Origin: Denitrobaculum tricleocarpae
GTDB taxonomy: Bacteria > Pseudomonadota > Alphaproteobacteria > Kiloniellales > Kiloniellaceae
Assembly (NCBI RefSeq): GCF_007004665.1
Contig: NZ_ML660066.1
Coordinates: forward strand, 1-64,000
Direction: 5' to 3'
DNA: 64,000 nt
Shown here: positions 49,337 through 59,901 of the stretch, piece after piece
Numbering within the stretch: the first letter of the stretch is position 1
Layout: each line of letters opens with the position of its first letter
Position numbers and translations under genes: made by a program
Notes under the pieces: model-generated
Databases searched by the model: none
The model's input: only the letters and a program-made list of their open reading frames with translations
What the model was told of the DNA's origin: nothing

Positions 49337-52300
49337 ATGTCGGGAAAAAGCACTTCGGATCAGATCGAGCAGGCGGGCGAGTGGCAGTTCTGGATCGATC
49401 GCGGCGGCACCTTTACCGATATCGTGGCGCGCCGTCCCGGTGGCGAACTGATGACCCACAAGCTGCTTTCGGAAAACCCTGAGCAATACAAAGACGCGGC
49501 TATCCAGGGTATCCGCGATCTGCTCGGGTTGACTATGGACGAGCCGATTCCAACCGCGGCTGTCGAAGCCGTGAAGATGGGAACGACGGTTGCGACCAAC
49601 GCACTGCTTGAGCGCAAGGGTGAACAGACTCTCCTGATCGTGACCGAGGGTTTCCGGGACGCCCTTCTGATTGCCTACCAGAACCGTCCGAACATCTTTG
49701 CCCGTAAAATCGTTCGCCCGGAACAGCTTTATAAACAGGTCGTCGAGATCGACGAGCGTATGAGTGCAGAGGGCGAGGTTTTAAAGCCATTGAACGAGGA
49801 GCGGGCGCGGGCAGATCTGCAAGCGGCCTTCGATGCCGGTTTCCGTTCGGTTGCGATCGTTCTCATGCACGGCTACCGCTACCACGACCATGAACGGCGT
49901 ATCGCCGATCTGGCCAAGGACATCGGCTTCCCCCAGGTCTCAGTGAGTTATGAGGTGTCGCCGCTGATGAAGCTGGTCTCGCGCGGCGATACCACCGTGG
50001 TCGATGCTTACCTCTCGCCGATCCTGCGGCGTTACGTCGATCAGGTGGCCGGTCAGCTCGGCGATGCCCGCCTGATGTTTATGCAGTCCAACGGAGGACT
50101 GACCGATGCGAAGCTGTTCCAGGGCAAGGACTCCATCCTGTCGGGTCCCGCAGGCGGCATTGTCGGTGCGGTCCAGACCGCCGCGATGGGGGGGCTGGAC
50201 AAGATCATCACCTTCGATATGGGCGGCACCTCCACCGATGTTGCGCATTACAACGGCGAATACGAGCGTGCCTTCGAAACCCAGGTTGCCGGCGTGCGTA
50301 TGCGTGCACCCATGATGCAGATTCATACCGTTGCCGCGGGCGGCGGCTCGATCCTGCATTTTGATGGAGCGCGCTATCGTGTCGGTCCGGATTCCGCTGG
50401 CGCCAATCCGGGTCCGGCCTGCTACCGCCGGGGTGGCCCGCTGGCGGTGACCGACTGTAACGTCATGCTTGGCCGGGTGGTTCCCGCGTTTTTCCCCAAG
50501 GTTTTCGGACCGGAGGCCGATCAGCCTCTCGATGCAGAAGTCGTGCGCGAGAAGTTTTCGGCCCTTGCGGACGAAATTCATAAAACGACAGGAGATCAAC
50601 GCAGTCCTGAGGACGTGGCCGAGGGCTTCCGCCGGATTGCGGTCGAAAACATGGCCAATGCCATCAAGGAGATCTCGACCCAGCGTGGATACGACGTCAC
50701 CGAATACACCCTCTGCAGTTTCGGCGGGGCCGGTGGGCAGCACGCCTGTGAAATGGCCGACACTTTGGGAATGACCAAGATTTTCCTGCATCCCTTTGCC
50801 GGCGTGCTCTCCGCCTATGGCATGGGTCTCGCCGATCTGCGGGCCTTGCGGGAGCAAGCCGTCGAGGGCGGGCTCGACGATGCGATCGTTAGTCAGGTTT
50901 CGGGCGTTCTCGACGATCTTGCGGCCGATGCCGTGGAAGAACTGCGCGCCCAAGGCATTGGTGAGGAGCGTATTCATGTTCTGCGCAAGGTGCACCTGCG
51001 CTATGCCGGAACGGATTCCGCACTGGTCGTCGATTTTGGCGACCGCGCAAAAATCATCGAGGGCTTCGAGCAGGCGCATCGTCAGCGCTACGGCTTCGTG
51101 ACCGACAAGGATCACATCGTCGAGGCGGTCTCGGTGGAAGCGGTCGGAACCACCGACAGCATTGAGGATAAGCACCTGGAGACGCCGGGACGTTCCGAGA
51201 AGCCGAAAGCCACGGCGGAGGTTGAGATCTACGCAAATGGATCCTGGCACGATGCGCCGGTCTACGAGCGTGAAGCCCTGCAGGCCGGTGATCTGGTCGA
51301 TGGTCCGGCCATCGTGATCGAGCCGACCTCCACGACGGTGGTCGAACCGGGCTGGCAGGCTCGTTTGAGCGACCGAGACCATCTGGTTCTGGATCGGGTG
51401 ATCCCGCTGGAACGCACGGTTGCCGTCGGCACCGAAGTCGACCCGGTCATGCTGGAGATCTTCAACAACCTCTTCATGTCGATCGCCGAACAGATGGGGT
51501 CGACGCTGGAAAACACTTCCTACTCGGTGAATATCAAGGAACGCCTGGATTTCTCCTGCGCGGTTTTCGATCCGAAGGGCAATCTCGTGGCCAACGCGCC
51601 TCATATGCCGGTGCATCTTGGCTCCATGAGCGATTCGATCCGCACGATTATCCGGGAGCGTTCAGATGTCATTTCACCCGGCGATGTCTATGTCCTGAAT
51701 GCGCCGTATAACGGGGGCACGCATTTGCCGGATATCACCGTCATCACGCCGGTGTTCGATCCAAGCGGTTCACGCATTCTCTTCTTTGCCGCCAGCCGGG
51801 GGCATCATGCCGACATCGGCGGTATCTCGCCGGGTTCCATGCCGCCGCAAAGCCGGACCGTGGACGAGGAGGGGGTTCTGATTGACAACTTCCTCCTGGT
51901 CGAGAAGGGCCGGTTCCGGGAGAAGGAAACCCGGGAACTTCTGGCGTCAGGGACCTATCCGGCACGAAACCCTGAACAGAATATCGCAGACCTGAAAGCT
52001 CAGATCGCAGCCAACGAGAAGGGCGTTCAGGAGCTGCAGCGGATGGTCGATCACTTCAGCCTGGAGGTCGTTCATGCCTACATGGGGCATGTTCAGGATA
52101 ATGCCGAGGAACAGGTCCGGCGTGTTCTGGATAAACTGGCCGATGGCAGCTTCACCTATGAGATGGACCAGGGCGCCAAAATCAGCGTGAGTATCCGGAT
52201 CGACAAGGAAGCACGCCGCGCGGCGGTCGATTTCGAGGGAACATCGGCGCAGCTCGACAGTAACTTCAATGCGCCCTCATCGGTCTGCAGGGCCGCCGTG

Positions 52301-52972
52301 CTCTATGTTTTCCGCACTCTCGTCGACGATGAGATCCCCATGAACGAGGGCTGCCTGAAGCCGCTGGATATTCATATCCCCGAGGGCTCCATGCTGAAAC
52401 CCCAGTATCCCGCAGCGGTGGTTGCCGGGAACGTGGAGACCAGTCAGGCCATTACGGACACGCTTTACGGGGCACTCGGCGTAATGTCAGCGTCACAAGG
52501 CACCATGAACAACTTTACCTTCGGTAACGACAAGTATCAGTACTACGAGACGATTTGCGGCGGTTCAGGCGCGGGCCCGGATTTTGACGGGACTGACGTC
52601 ATCCATACGCACATGACCAATTCCCGTCTCACCGATCCCGAGATTCTGGAATGGCGCTTCCCGGTGCTGCTCGAGAGTTTCGGCGTTCGGCCCGGGACCG
52701 GCGGCAAGGGCCTGCATCGCGGTGGCGACGGATCGCGCCGCGAAATCCGGTTCCGCGAGGCGATGAATGCAGCCGTTCTGGCCGGGCACCGCCGAATCCC
52801 GCCTTTCGGTCTCGAGGGCGGAGAGCCCGGTGCGCTGGGCAGGAACTGGGTCGTGCGTGCAGACGGGACCGAGGTGCCTTTGTCGGGGACGGATTCGATC
52901 GATATGGAGCCCGGCGACCGTTTTGTGATCGAGACGCCCGGTGGCGGCGGTTATGGCAGCGGCAAGGCGTGA
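49337..52972 (+). CDS. Fused hydantoinase/5-oxoprolinase (HyuA-HyuB)
   Basis: A 1211-residue protein of the ATP-dependent 5-oxoprolinase/N-methylhydantoinase superfamily. Residues ~12-690 are the HyuA part: [19 protein letters not shown] is the N-terminal nucleotide-binding loop, [16 protein letters not shown] and [13 protein letters not shown] the further ATP motifs. Residues ~705-1205 are the HyuB part, starting [25 protein letters not shown] and including [32 protein letters not shown] and the final PGGGGYG. Such fusions open cyclic amides such as 5-oxoproline or hydantoins using ATP. The exact substrate is unknown. A MarR-like regulator follows in the same operon. Confidence 0.93.
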   Translation: MSGKSTSDQIEQAGEWQFWIDRGGTFTDIVARRPGGELMTHKLLSENPEQYKDAAIQGIRDLLGLTMDEPIPTAAVEAVKMGTTVATNALLERKGEQTLLIVTEGFRDALLIAYQNRPNIFARKIVRPEQLYKQVVEIDERMSAEGEVLKPLNEERARADLQAAFDAGFRSVAIVLMHGYRYHDHERRIADLAKDIGFPQVSVSYEVSPLMKLVSRGDTTVVDAYLSPILRRYVDQVAGQLGDARLMFMQSNGGLTDAKLFQGKDSILSGPAGGIVGAVQTAAMGGLDKIITFDMGGTSTDVAHYNGEYERAFETQVAGVRMRAPMMQIHTVAAGGGSILHFDGARYRVGPDSAGANPGPACYRRGGPLAVTDCNVMLGRVVPAFFPKVFGPEADQPLDAEVVREKFSALADEIHKTTGDQRSPEDVAEGFRRIAVENMANAIKEISTQRGYDVTEYTLCSFGGAGGQHACEMADTLGMTKIFLHPFAGVLSAYGMGLADLRALREQAVEGGLDDAIVSQVSGVLDDLAADAVEELRAQGIGEERIHVLRKVHLRYAGTDSALVVDFGDRAKIIEGFEQAHRQRYGFVTDKDHIVEAVSVEAVGTTDSIEDKHLETPGRSEKPKATAEVEIYANGSWHDAPVYEREALQAGDLVDGPAIVIEPTSTTVVEPGWQARLSDRDHLVLDRVIPLERTVAVGTEVDPVMLEIFNNLFMSIAEQMGSTLENTSYSVNIKERLDFSCAVFDPKGNLVANAPHMPVHLGSMSDSIRTIIRERSDVISPGDVYVLNAPYNGGTHLPDITVITPVFDPSGSRILFFAASRGHHADIGGISPGSMPPQSRTVDEEGVLIDNFLLVEKGRFREKETRELLASGTYPARNPEQNIADLKAQIAANEKGVQELQRMVDHFSLEVVHAYMGHVQDNAEEQVRRVLDKLADGSFTYEMDQGAKISVSIRIDKEARRAAVDFEGTSAQLDSNFNAPSSVCRAAVLYVFRTLVDDEIPMNEGCLKPLDIHIPEGSMLKPQYPAAVVAGNVETSQAITDTLYGALGVMSASQGTMNNFTFGNDKYQYYETICGGSGAGPDFDGTDVIHTHMTNSRLTDPEILEWRFPVLLESFGVRPGTGGKGLHRGGDGSRREIRFREAMNAAVLAGHRRIPPFGLEGGEPGALGRNWVVRADGTEVPLSGTDSIDMEPGDRFVIETPGGGGYGSGKA

Positions 52973-53008
52973 TCATCCTGGTTGGAGGCTTTGGACGAGG
53001 ACGGCACT

Positions 53009-53545
53009 ATGACTGAGGAAACGGCCAAGCGGCGCAGCATCGTCTCATCATCTCATCTGGTTTCGGATGAGGCGTCAGAGCTCAGCGAATTCGAGTTCGG
53101 TCTGATCATCGCCTCCAATGCCTTTAACCGCTGGATTGTGCGCTGCATGAGTGCGGCCGGTTACAGCGACTTGAACACCCTGGATATCGAGGTGCTCCAT
53201 TCGGTCAACCACCGGACGAGAGAGAAGAAGTTGGCGGATCTTTGCTTTGTCCTCAATGTCGAGGATACGCACACGGTCTCATATGCGCTGAAGAAGCTCG
53301 TTCGGCTCAACCTGGTGGCCGGGAACCGCAGCGGCAAGGAAATCTCCTACAGTGTGACGGATGAAGGGCGCGAGGCCTGCGAGCGTTACCGGCAGATCCG
53401 CGAGGATTGCCTGGTGAAATCCATGGGGGCGTTCGGCAAGGGCAGCGATGGCGAATTCAATCAGCAGATCGGTCAGGTCGCCGACGTTCTGCGGGCTCTC
53501 TCAGGTCTCTATGACCAGGCGGCGCGATCGGCGGCGTCGCTGTAG
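53009..53545 (+). CDS. MarR-like winged-helix transcriptional regulator
   Basis: 178 residues from the ATG at 53009; an upstream in-frame TTG at 52982 is less likely. After a ~25-residue polar tail comes a dimerisation helix (FGLIIASNAFNRWIVRCMSAAG). The winged helix follows: LNTLDIEVLHSVNHR, recognition-helix region DTHTVSYALKKLVRLNLV, and wing GKEISYSVTDEGREAC. It starts 36 bp after the hydantoinase gene, so it is likely the operon's own regulator, acting at the palindrome near 49285. The inducer may be the substrate or product of the hydantoinase. This is inference from context. Confidence 0.83.
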   Translation: MTEETAKRRSIVSSSHLVSDEASELSEFEFGLIIASNAFNRWIVRCMSAAGYSDLNTLDIEVLHSVNHRTREKKLADLCFVLNVEDTHTVSYALKKLVRLNLVAGNRSGKEISYSVTDEGREACERYRQIREDCLVKSMGAFGKGSDGEFNQQIGQVADVLRALSGLYDQAARSAASL

Positions 53546-53806
53546 TAATTCCATAACCGGATCACGCACTGCTCTTGGTCCTGTTCGATCGCGTCGCGTA
53601 AAAACAGACTTTTACTGATTCCGCTGTCTTTTCAGGTGCCGAACTCTGATTGCCTTGCAGCGATTGCAGCGATGCCTTCCTTTCACTATATCTTGCAACG
53701 AGTGTCCAGAGCGCAAAAGGCCCGCTGAACCAAGTGATCTAAGGGCTTGTCGTTGTCGAAGGTATTGGTGCGGGACTGACGGCTGTCCCGAGGTAAAGGA
53801 CCGGCT
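53546..53806. other. Intergenic region before asmA
   Basis: About 260 bp with no gene recognised. It likely contains the asmA promoter; a small direct repeat GCAGCGATTGCAGCGAT lies near 53656. No terminator was identified with confidence for the preceding operon. Confidence 0.35.
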
Positions 53807-56800
53807 TTGAAGAAAATCCTACTTGGCGTTGCTGTGCTTTTCGGGCTCGCGATCGCCGCTGCTTTGATTGGCCCGAACTTTGTTGACTGGAACAACTACA
53901 AGGGCCAGATCGCGCAGCAGGCTGTCGAGATTACCGGCCGAGCGGTTCAGATCGATGGCGATGTGAGCCTGCGGGTCGTGCCGGCCCCCGAACTCTCAGC
54001 CAAAGGCTTGCGCATTGCCAACGCAGAGCAGGGCTCCGACGCCGATATGGCGACCGTCGAGCAGTTGCAAGTCCGGGTCGCATTCTGGCCTTTGTTGAAG
54101 GGCCAGGTGCAGGTCGAGAGCGTCTCGCTTGTTAAGCCAAAGCTGTTGCTCGAGGTCTATGCGGATGGCCGCAACAATTGGACCTTGGGTGCGCTATCCG
54201 CGCAAACCGGCGAGGCGGCTGAAGCGCCCGCGGATCCCCGCACGTCGCAACGACAGAGGGAAGAGCCGGCACCGGGAACAGCTGCAGATGCCGAAGACAG
54301 CCTCCGCATCGACAGCCTGTCGCTACGCGGCGCAACACTTCTTTACCGGGATGCCACCAGTGGCATTGAAGAAACCCTTCAGGACCTGGATGCGGATATT
54401 CTTGCAGAGTCACTCCGAGGCCCCTTTTCCCTGAAGGGCACGGGCCGTTTCCGCGGCCATAAGACTGAATTTGAGATTGCCAGCGGTCGTTGGGTGGATA
54501 CAGGGGCTACCCAGCTCAGCGCAAGCCTTGCCCTTCCGGCGCAACAGGCCAAGGCACAGTTCTCCGGGACCGTTTCGCGCCACATTGAGGGGATTTCCCT
54601 GCGCGGCAACAGCAGGCTCTCGGGAGAGAACCTGGGCGAGGTGCTGTTGGCTGGCGGGGTTCTGTCCGAAGTGTCCGATGTTCTGGCCAAACCCTTTAGG
54701 CTCGAAACCCAGATCGCCGCGGACTCGGAGCGCTTCGCGGCCAGCGAAATTCTTTTGGCGCTTGCCGAAGTTGAAGTCTCGGGCGATATCGAGCTTGAGC
54801 ATCGGGTGCCGCGCAAAGCACGTGTGACGATCAATGCATCGCGTCTCGATCTGGACAGCCTTTTCGAGATTGCTTCAAACGCCGAAGAAACGAACACTTC
54901 CGGCAGCAGCGATGCTGCCGGCCAAGGACCCGTACCTGCGCCTTCAACCAGCGGGGCGGCCATTCCTCAGACGACCGGTTTTTTCATTCCGTCAGATCTT
55001 GAGGCCTCCATCCAGATCGTCGTCGACGCCGCGATATACCGCCAACAGGTTCTGCGCCAGATTCTGCTCAGCGCCGATGTCACCGATGGACGGCTGGTGA
55101 TCGCAGAAGCCGCGGCCCTCCTGCCGGGCGGCTCCGATATCGCCTTGACCGGGATGCTCTCAACGCCCGAAGGGGTGCCGAACTTTGACGGACGCCTTGA
55201 TGCCGCTGCGGATAATCTGCGCGGCGTCCTGCAGTGGGTTGGGGTCGATGTCGGCGCTGTGCCGGCTGACCGGCTGCGGAAAACGACCTTCAGCAGCCGC
55301 GTGACCGCGACGCCCGATCTGGTCACCATCAGCGACTTGGATCTCTTGGTTGACGTCACGCGGATCAATGGCGGTATCAGTGTTGCCGTAAGGGAACGTC
55401 CCGGATTCGGCATTGGCCTTGCGGTCGACCGTTTGGACCTTGACGCCTATCTGCCTCGAACTGAGGGCGCGGAGACCTCCGGCCGGGCCGCTGGAGCGGC
55501 GCAGCCGGGAAGCGATCCTCAAGCAACAGAGAATGACACGGCGAGGAATGGCGGTTCCACCCGTGTTGATGAACCCGGGCCCGGTTTATCGCTTCTGGAT
55601 CGTTTCGACGCCAATCTGGACCTTCGGGTCAATAGCTTGAGTTATAATGGCGCATCGGCCAGGAACCTGCATCTGGATGGTACCCTGCAGACGGCGTCTC
55701 TGGTTGTCCGCAGTCTCACGATCGCCGACGTTTCGGGAGCTGGCCTTCAAGCGGCTGGCCGGATCGACGATCTGACCGGCGAGCCGGCTGTCGATGGGCG
55801 GTTTACGGTAAAGGTCGATGATCCTTCGCGTCTCGAGCCCCTCTTCGGCAAAACGGCCCGCGATCTGGAGAGACTTGGTGCTTTCGATCTTGAGGCGACG
55901 TTGGCGGGGAGCCTGCAGGATCTGTCGGTCGACGGAAGTATCGCGGCGCAGGGCGGGCAGGTGGCCGTTGCCGGGCAGCTGCGTTCGATCGCCGTGAATC
56001 CCGCCTATGACCTGTCGCTTGACGCAAAGCACCCGGATTTCAATGGGTTATTGCGCGTCTTGGCGCCTGATGCGGAGTTTAGCGCTGGTCCCGGTGCTTT
56101 CGCGCTGACCGGTCAGCTCGCCGGTTCACAGTCGGCAATGAGCCTCAGCGGATTGAAGATCCGTGCAGGAGCGCTGACTGCCGAAGGACAAGTCGGCGCC
56201 GATTTCTCGGCAGATGTCCCGCGTGTATCTGTTGATTTGAGCACGGGCGAGATCAAAACGCGTGACCTCAAATCCGGCGATAAGACGCAAGCTTCGAGGA
56301 AAACCGCATCATCCGGGACGAGGGCCGCAAACCCAAGCCGCACAGGCGGCGGGTCTGGGTCAGACAGCTCAGGCGGAGGGGCGACGGCCGATCTTTCCGC
56401 CGTCCACCGCCGCTGGTCGCGCGACCCGATCGATCTTTCAGGGCTTGGTGCCGTGGATGGCGATATCGCCGTCCGCTCGAAGGCAATCATCGTCGATGAC
56501 CTTCGTCTGGATAATGCAAGCCTTGAGGCGGCTTTGGAAAATGGCGTGCTTTCCGTAAAGCGTTTCGACGCCGGCGTGTACGGTGGCCGGCTGCGGGCGA
56601 CCGGCACTGTAGATGGTCGTGGCGCTCCAACTCTGGTCATGAAACTCGATGCCACAGGGCTGAATGCGGGCCGGCTTATTCGGGATCTGGCCGATTCCGA
56701 CCGCATTTCGGGGACGTTGGATCTATCGGCCGCACTTGAGACAAAGGGCGAAAGCGAAGCCGCCCTGGTGCGTTCTTTACAGGGTAGCGGTCAACTCGGC

Positions 56801-57277
56801 GGCCAGATGACGGCCCGGGTGAAGGCGGAGGAACAGCTCGGAAACGTCGTTCTCGGTATTCTGGGGACAAAGGTCAAGGAGATCAGGGGCGTGAGCGACG
56901 CTACCACCGCCCTCTTCAGTGCTTTCGCCGGCGCCCCAGCCAAACTGAGCGGCACTTTTAACGTCCAACAGGGCGTGGTCGAGACGGTCGATACCAGGAT
57001 CGATGGCCGTGATGCCTCGATCTTTACGGCAGGCAAAGCGGATTTGCCCGCATGGCTTCTGAGCTCACGGAGCGACCTCTTTCGAAGCGGCGATGCCAAT
57101 CAGGTGGACCCCTATGTGATCGCCGAGGCCAATGGCGTGCTCGACGCGCCCAATGTCAAGGTCAGGGGCGAGGCCTTCAAACGGAATAAATCGGGAAGTT
57201 CCGGGAGCTCCTCGTCTCCGCAGAAGATCGAGCCCGAAGAAGCGATCCGTGGACTGCTTAAGGACCTGATACGCTAG
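53807..57277 (+). CDS. AsmA-family protein (large, inner-membrane anchored)
   Basis: A 1156-residue protein starting with TTG at 53807, with AAAGGA 6 bp upstream. One N-terminal membrane helix (ILLGVAVLFGLAIAAALIG) is followed by the AsmA domain (VDWNNYKGQIAQQAVEITGRAVQIDGDVSLRVVPAPEL; VEQLQVRVAFWPLLKGQVQVESVSL). The long periplasmic part is a repeated beta-rich AsmA/DUF748-like region, broken by low-complexity serine/glycine/proline linkers (~370-395, 550-590, 830-870). The C-terminal domain has GSGQLGGQMTARVKAEEQLG. AsmA-like proteins are bridge-like lipid carriers that support phospholipid delivery to the outer membrane. The TAG stop lies within a palindromic repeat. Confidence 0.88.
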   Translation: MKKILLGVAVLFGLAIAAALIGPNFVDWNNYKGQIAQQAVEITGRAVQIDGDVSLRVVPAPELSAKGLRIANAEQGSDADMATVEQLQVRVAFWPLLKGQVQVESVSLVKPKLLLEVYADGRNNWTLGALSAQTGEAAEAPADPRTSQRQREEPAPGTAADAEDSLRIDSLSLRGATLLYRDATSGIEETLQDLDADILAESLRGPFSLKGTGRFRGHKTEFEIASGRWVDTGATQLSASLALPAQQAKAQFSGTVSRHIEGISLRGNSRLSGENLGEVLLAGGVLSEVSDVLAKPFRLETQIAADSERFAASEILLALAEVEVSGDIELEHRVPRKARVTINASRLDLDSLFEIASNAEETNTSGSSDAAGQGPVPAPSTSGAAIPQTTGFFIPSDLEASIQIVVDAAIYRQQVLRQILLSADVTDGRLVIAEAAALLPGGSDIALTGMLSTPEGVPNFDGRLDAAADNLRGVLQWVGVDVGAVPADRLRKTTFSSRVTATPDLVTISDLDLLVDVTRINGGISVAVRERPGFGIGLAVDRLDLDAYLPRTEGAETSGRAAGAAQPGSDPQATENDTARNGGSTRVDEPGPGLSLLDRFDANLDLRVNSLSYNGASARNLHLDGTLQTASLVVRSLTIADVSGAGLQAAGRIDDLTGEPAVDGRFTVKVDDPSRLEPLFGKTARDLERLGAFDLEATLAGSLQDLSVDGSIAAQGGQVAVAGQLRSIAVNPAYDLSLDAKHPDFNGLLRVLAPDAEFSAGPGAFALTGQLAGSQSAMSLSGLKIRAGALTAEGQVGADFSADVPRVSVDLSTGEIKTRDLKSGDKTQASRKTASSGTRAANPSRTGGGSGSDSSGGGATADLSAVHRRWSRDPIDLSGLGAVDGDIAVRSKAIIVDDLRLDNASLEAALENGVLSVKRFDAGVYGGRLRATGTVDGRGAPTLVMKLDATGLNAGRLIRDLADSDRISGTLDLSAALETKGESEAALVRSLQGSGQLGGQMTARVKAEEQLGNVVLGILGTKVKEIRGVSDATTALFSAFAGAPAKLSGTFNVQQGVVETVDTRIDGRDASIFTAGKADLPAWLLSSRSDLFRSGDANQVDPYVIAEANGVLDAPNVKVRGEAFKRNKSGSSGSSSSPQKIEPEEAIRGLLKDLIR

Positions 57278-57418
57278 AGCGCGTCATGTTTTAACGGAAA
57301 CACTCTGTGTTTTCGCTAACACATGTGAACCCGCTCTACATCTTATAGGTAGAGCAGATTCACCGGTGCGACGGATCGCCGAAGGCGATTCCATCTAAAC
57401 CGGATCTGCTCTAAACAC
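57274..57418. repeat. Palindromic intergenic repeat, copy B
   Basis: It begins CTAGAGCGCGTCATGTTTT, like copy A at 5461, and again provides the TAG stop of the gene to its left. The second half holds TAGAGCAGAT (57350-57359) and ATCTGCTCTA (57404-57413), a perfect 10-bp inverted repeat. Inside it a GGATCGCC-GAA-GGCGATTCC hairpin occurs. The second half also matches copy C at 61690. Confidence 0.65.
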
Positions 57419-57428
57419 CGGATCTGTC

Positions 57429-57656
57429 TTATTTGCCGTCGGGCTGTCGCATGAGCGCCTGTTTGAGGAGATAGGTCCTCACGGCGCTGGAGAGATTGCC
57501 GGTCCTCGTTTCGTCGATTTGCTCGATCAGCGCGTTGATCGACATCTGCCGTTCGCTGGCCAGGGTTTTCAACACCGACCAAAAGGCGTCTTCCAGGCTA
57601 AGGCTGGTACGGTGGCCGGCGATCACAACCGACCGCTTTTTCAGTTCCTGTCCCAT
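57429..57656 (-). CDS. Small ribbon-helix-helix domain protein
   Basis: A 75-residue protein. KKRSVVIAGHRTSLSLEDAFWSVLKTLASERQMSINALIEQID is the ribbon-helix-helix pattern: a short strand, then two helices (RHH_4-like). Such proteins usually dimerise and bind DNA through the strand pair. The family is widespread in Alphaproteobacteria as small stand-alone proteins of unknown target. It lies only 3 bp after the fumC stop, so it is expressed with fumarase. No antitoxin-toxin partner is adjacent, which argues against a toxin-antitoxin pair. Confidence 0.8.
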   Translation of the reverse strand: MGQELKKRSVVIAGHRTSLSLEDAFWSVLKTLASERQMSINALIEQIDETRTGNLSSAVRTYLLKQALMRQPDGK

Positions 57657-57659
57657 CGC

Positions 57660-59072
57660 TCACGTCCGCGGTTTCGGGGCAATCATCTCTTCGGGCCTGA
57701 CCAGCCGGTCAAAGTCCGCAGCAGTGAGAAGGTCAAGTGCCACAGCGGCCTCTTTGAGCGTGGTGTTCTCGGTGTAGGCCTTCTTCGCGACCCTGGCGGC
57801 ATTATCGTATCCGATGTGCGGGTTGAGCGCTGTGACCAGCATCAGCGACTGCTGCATCAGTGTGGCAATCCGCTCCTCGTTTGCTTCCAGGCCGTCAATA
57901 CAGTTGCTCCGGAAGCTCTCGCAGGCATCGCCGATCAGTTTCGCCGATTGCAGCAGGTTGTAAATCAGCACGGGTTTGAAAACGTTGAGCTCGAAGTGGC
58001 CGTTCGAGCCGGCCACAGTCACTGCGACGTGATTGCCCATGACCTGCGCACAGACCATGGTCATGGCCTCCGCCTGGGTCGGGTTGACCTTGCCGGGCAT
58101 AATCGACGATCCAGGCTCGTTCGCCGGTAGCAGCAGTTCCCCCAGTCCGCAGCGCGGGCCGGATCCCAGCATACGAATGTCGTGAGCGATCTTCATCAAA
58201 GACGCGGCCAGAACGTTCAGGGCGCCGGAGGTTTCGACAATGGCATCGTGGGCGGCGAGAGCCTCGAACTTGTTTTCAGCCGAGGTAAAGGGCAAAGCTG
58301 TGATGCCGGCGACTTCCCGCGCGAATGCTTCGGCAAAGCCCTCCAGGGCATTCAGTCCTGTTCCGACGGCAGTCCCACCCTGAGCAAGTTGGCCGAGCCT
58401 GGGCAGGGTGCCTTTGATGCGTTCGATGCCGTACTCAATCTGCTTGGCATATCCCGAAAACTCCTGTCCCAGGGTCAGAGGGGTTGCATCCATGAGATGG
58501 GTCCGGCCGATCTTAACGATCTTTTCGAAGGCCGTTGCTTTCTGGATAAGGGCGGTCTTCAGACGTTCAAGAGCGGGCAGGGTCTCGCCGGTGATCTGTT
58601 GGAGGCCGGCAATCGACATGGCGGTCGGGAAGCTGTCGTTGGAGGATTGACCCAGATTGCAGTGGTCGTTCGGGTGAACCGGCGACTTACCGCCACGATT
58701 GCCCGTTAGAATTTCGTTGGCTCGCCCCGCAATCACCTCGTTTGCGTTCATGTTGCTTTGAGTGCCGGAGCCGGTCTGCCAGACAACCAGAGGGAAATGA
58801 TCCAGTAATTTACCAGCCGCAACTTCTTCGGCCGCGGCGCAGATAGCGGCTCCCAACTCGCGGTCCAGCAAACCGAGATCCATATTGGTTCGGGCAGCGG
58901 CAAGCTTCTGTATGCCCAGAGCTTTGACCATTGCCGGAGGCATCTTTTCGCCGCCGATTTTAAAGTTCTGCAGAGAGCGTTGCGTTTGCGCACCCCAGTA
59001 ACGATCGGCGGGGACCGGTATCTCGCCCATCGAATCGCTTTCGAGCCGGGTTGCACTTTCCGAGCTTGTCAT
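57660..59072 (-). CDS. fumC: Class II fumarate hydratase
   Basis: 470 residues from the ATG at 59072 with AAGGGA upstream; the open frame continues further but without support. [30 protein letters not shown] is the N-terminal signature. [56 protein letters not shown] and the superfamily signature [16 protein letters not shown] (near residue 320, with the catalytic serine loop) follow. It interconverts fumarate and L-malate in the TCA cycle, is iron-independent and tetrameric. It is followed by the ribbon-helix-helix gene after 3 bp. Confidence 0.96.
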   Translation of the reverse strand: MTSSESATRLESDSMGEIPVPADRYWGAQTQRSLQNFKIGGEKMPPAMVKALGIQKLAAARTNMDLGLLDRELGAAICAAAEEVAAGKLLDHFPLVVWQTGSGTQSNMNANEVIAGRANEILTGNRGGKSPVHPNDHCNLGQSSNDSFPTAMSIAGLQQITGETLPALERLKTALIQKATAFEKIVKIGRTHLMDATPLTLGQEFSGYAKQIEYGIERIKGTLPRLGQLAQGGTAVGTGLNALEGFAEAFAREVAGITALPFTSAENKFEALAAHDAIVETSGALNVLAASLMKIAHDIRMLGSGPRCGLGELLLPANEPGSSIMPGKVNPTQAEAMTMVCAQVMGNHVAVTVAGSNGHFELNVFKPVLIYNLLQSAKLIGDACESFRSNCIDGLEANEERIATLMQQSLMLVTALNPHIGYDNAARVAKKAYTENTTLKEAAVALDLLTAADFDRLVRPEEMIAPKPRT

Positions 59073-59181
59073 GATGCCGTCCCTTTGCCATTGGCGAACG
59101 CACAACGCCGGGTCCGCCGGAAGAAGACCGAAGTCTATCTTCGATGGCGACAGCGTCCAGCGGGAAATCGATCCCTCAGTC

Positions 59182-59886
59182 TCACCCAGGATCATCCTGA
59201 AACGCCCGCAACGACCGGGAATGAAAATCGCGGCGGTACAGCACGATCACGACCCAGGTGCAGGTGATGATAAAGATCGCGGAATGGACCAGCCACCCCA
59301 ACGTGGCCAAGCCGAAGAAGTAAGCCCGCAGGCCGCGTTGGAAATGCAGGCTGGCGAGATCAATGATCTTTGCAGCTTTTTCGGCCGTGGCCCGGCGTTC
59401 CGGATCTTCGGCTGCCGCAAGATCGTTCTTTGGTGTTATGGGGGTCGCGCCGATCAGGATGGAGCAGTAGTTGAAGAGCCGGACTGACCAGGCGAATTTA
59501 AAGAAGCCGTAGACGAAGATCGTTACCAGGATCAGGACCTTAACCTCCCAGATCCAGCGAGTCGTTCCGACACTCAGAGGCAGTTCATCGAGTAACGCGG
59601 TCACCTGGTCAACAGAGCCGAGCACGGCGATCAATCCGCCGACCACAAAGATTGAGGTAGAGGCAAAAAACACTGCAGCATTCAGAAGGTTGCCGATAAG
59701 CGTGGAGTCGAGGATCCGGTTCTCCCGCTTCAGCATTTCGAACATCCACCGCCGCCGGTAGAGGCTCAGTGAGTGATTCATGCCCTTCGCTTTATGTGGG
59801 CCGTACTCGACATAGAAGGCGTAGCCGAACCAGCAGAACAAAAACCAGGCAAAAGAGATATAGTCGAGCGGAGTAAGTTCGGACAC
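59182..59886 (-). CDS. DUF599 family membrane protein
   Basis: A 234-residue protein with about four membrane helices. [22 protein letters not shown] is the first. [47 protein letters not shown] is the hallmark region of DUF599. [35 protein letters not shown] and a last pair of helices follow. The family is common in Proteobacteria and has no established function that I know. It starts 15 bp after the halogenase-like gene stops, so the two are co-transcribed. Confidence 0.8.
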   Translation of the reverse strand: MSELTPLDYISFAWFLFCWFGYAFYVEYGPHKAKGMNHSLSLYRRRWMFEMLKRENRILDSTLIGNLLNAAVFFASTSIFVVGGLIAVLGSVDQVTALLDELPLSVGTTRWIWEVKVLILVTIFVYGFFKFAWSVRLFNYCSILIGATPITPKNDLAAAEDPERRATAEKAAKIIDLASLHFQRGLRAYFFGLATLGWLVHSAIFIITCTWVVIVLYRRDFHSRSLRAFQDDPG

Positions 59887-59901
59887 TCAGGTAACGCGCC
59901 G

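Noticed and set aside
49940-51616. 558-codon open frame antisense to the hydantoinase gene
   Set aside because: Long antisense frames are common in GC-rich genes; the composition is histidine/arginine/glycine-rich and no motif or start site supports it.
57429-57656. Possible toxin-antitoxin pair based on the ribbon-helix-helix protein
   Set aside because: The only adjacent gene is fumC, and no toxin-like gene lies on either side.
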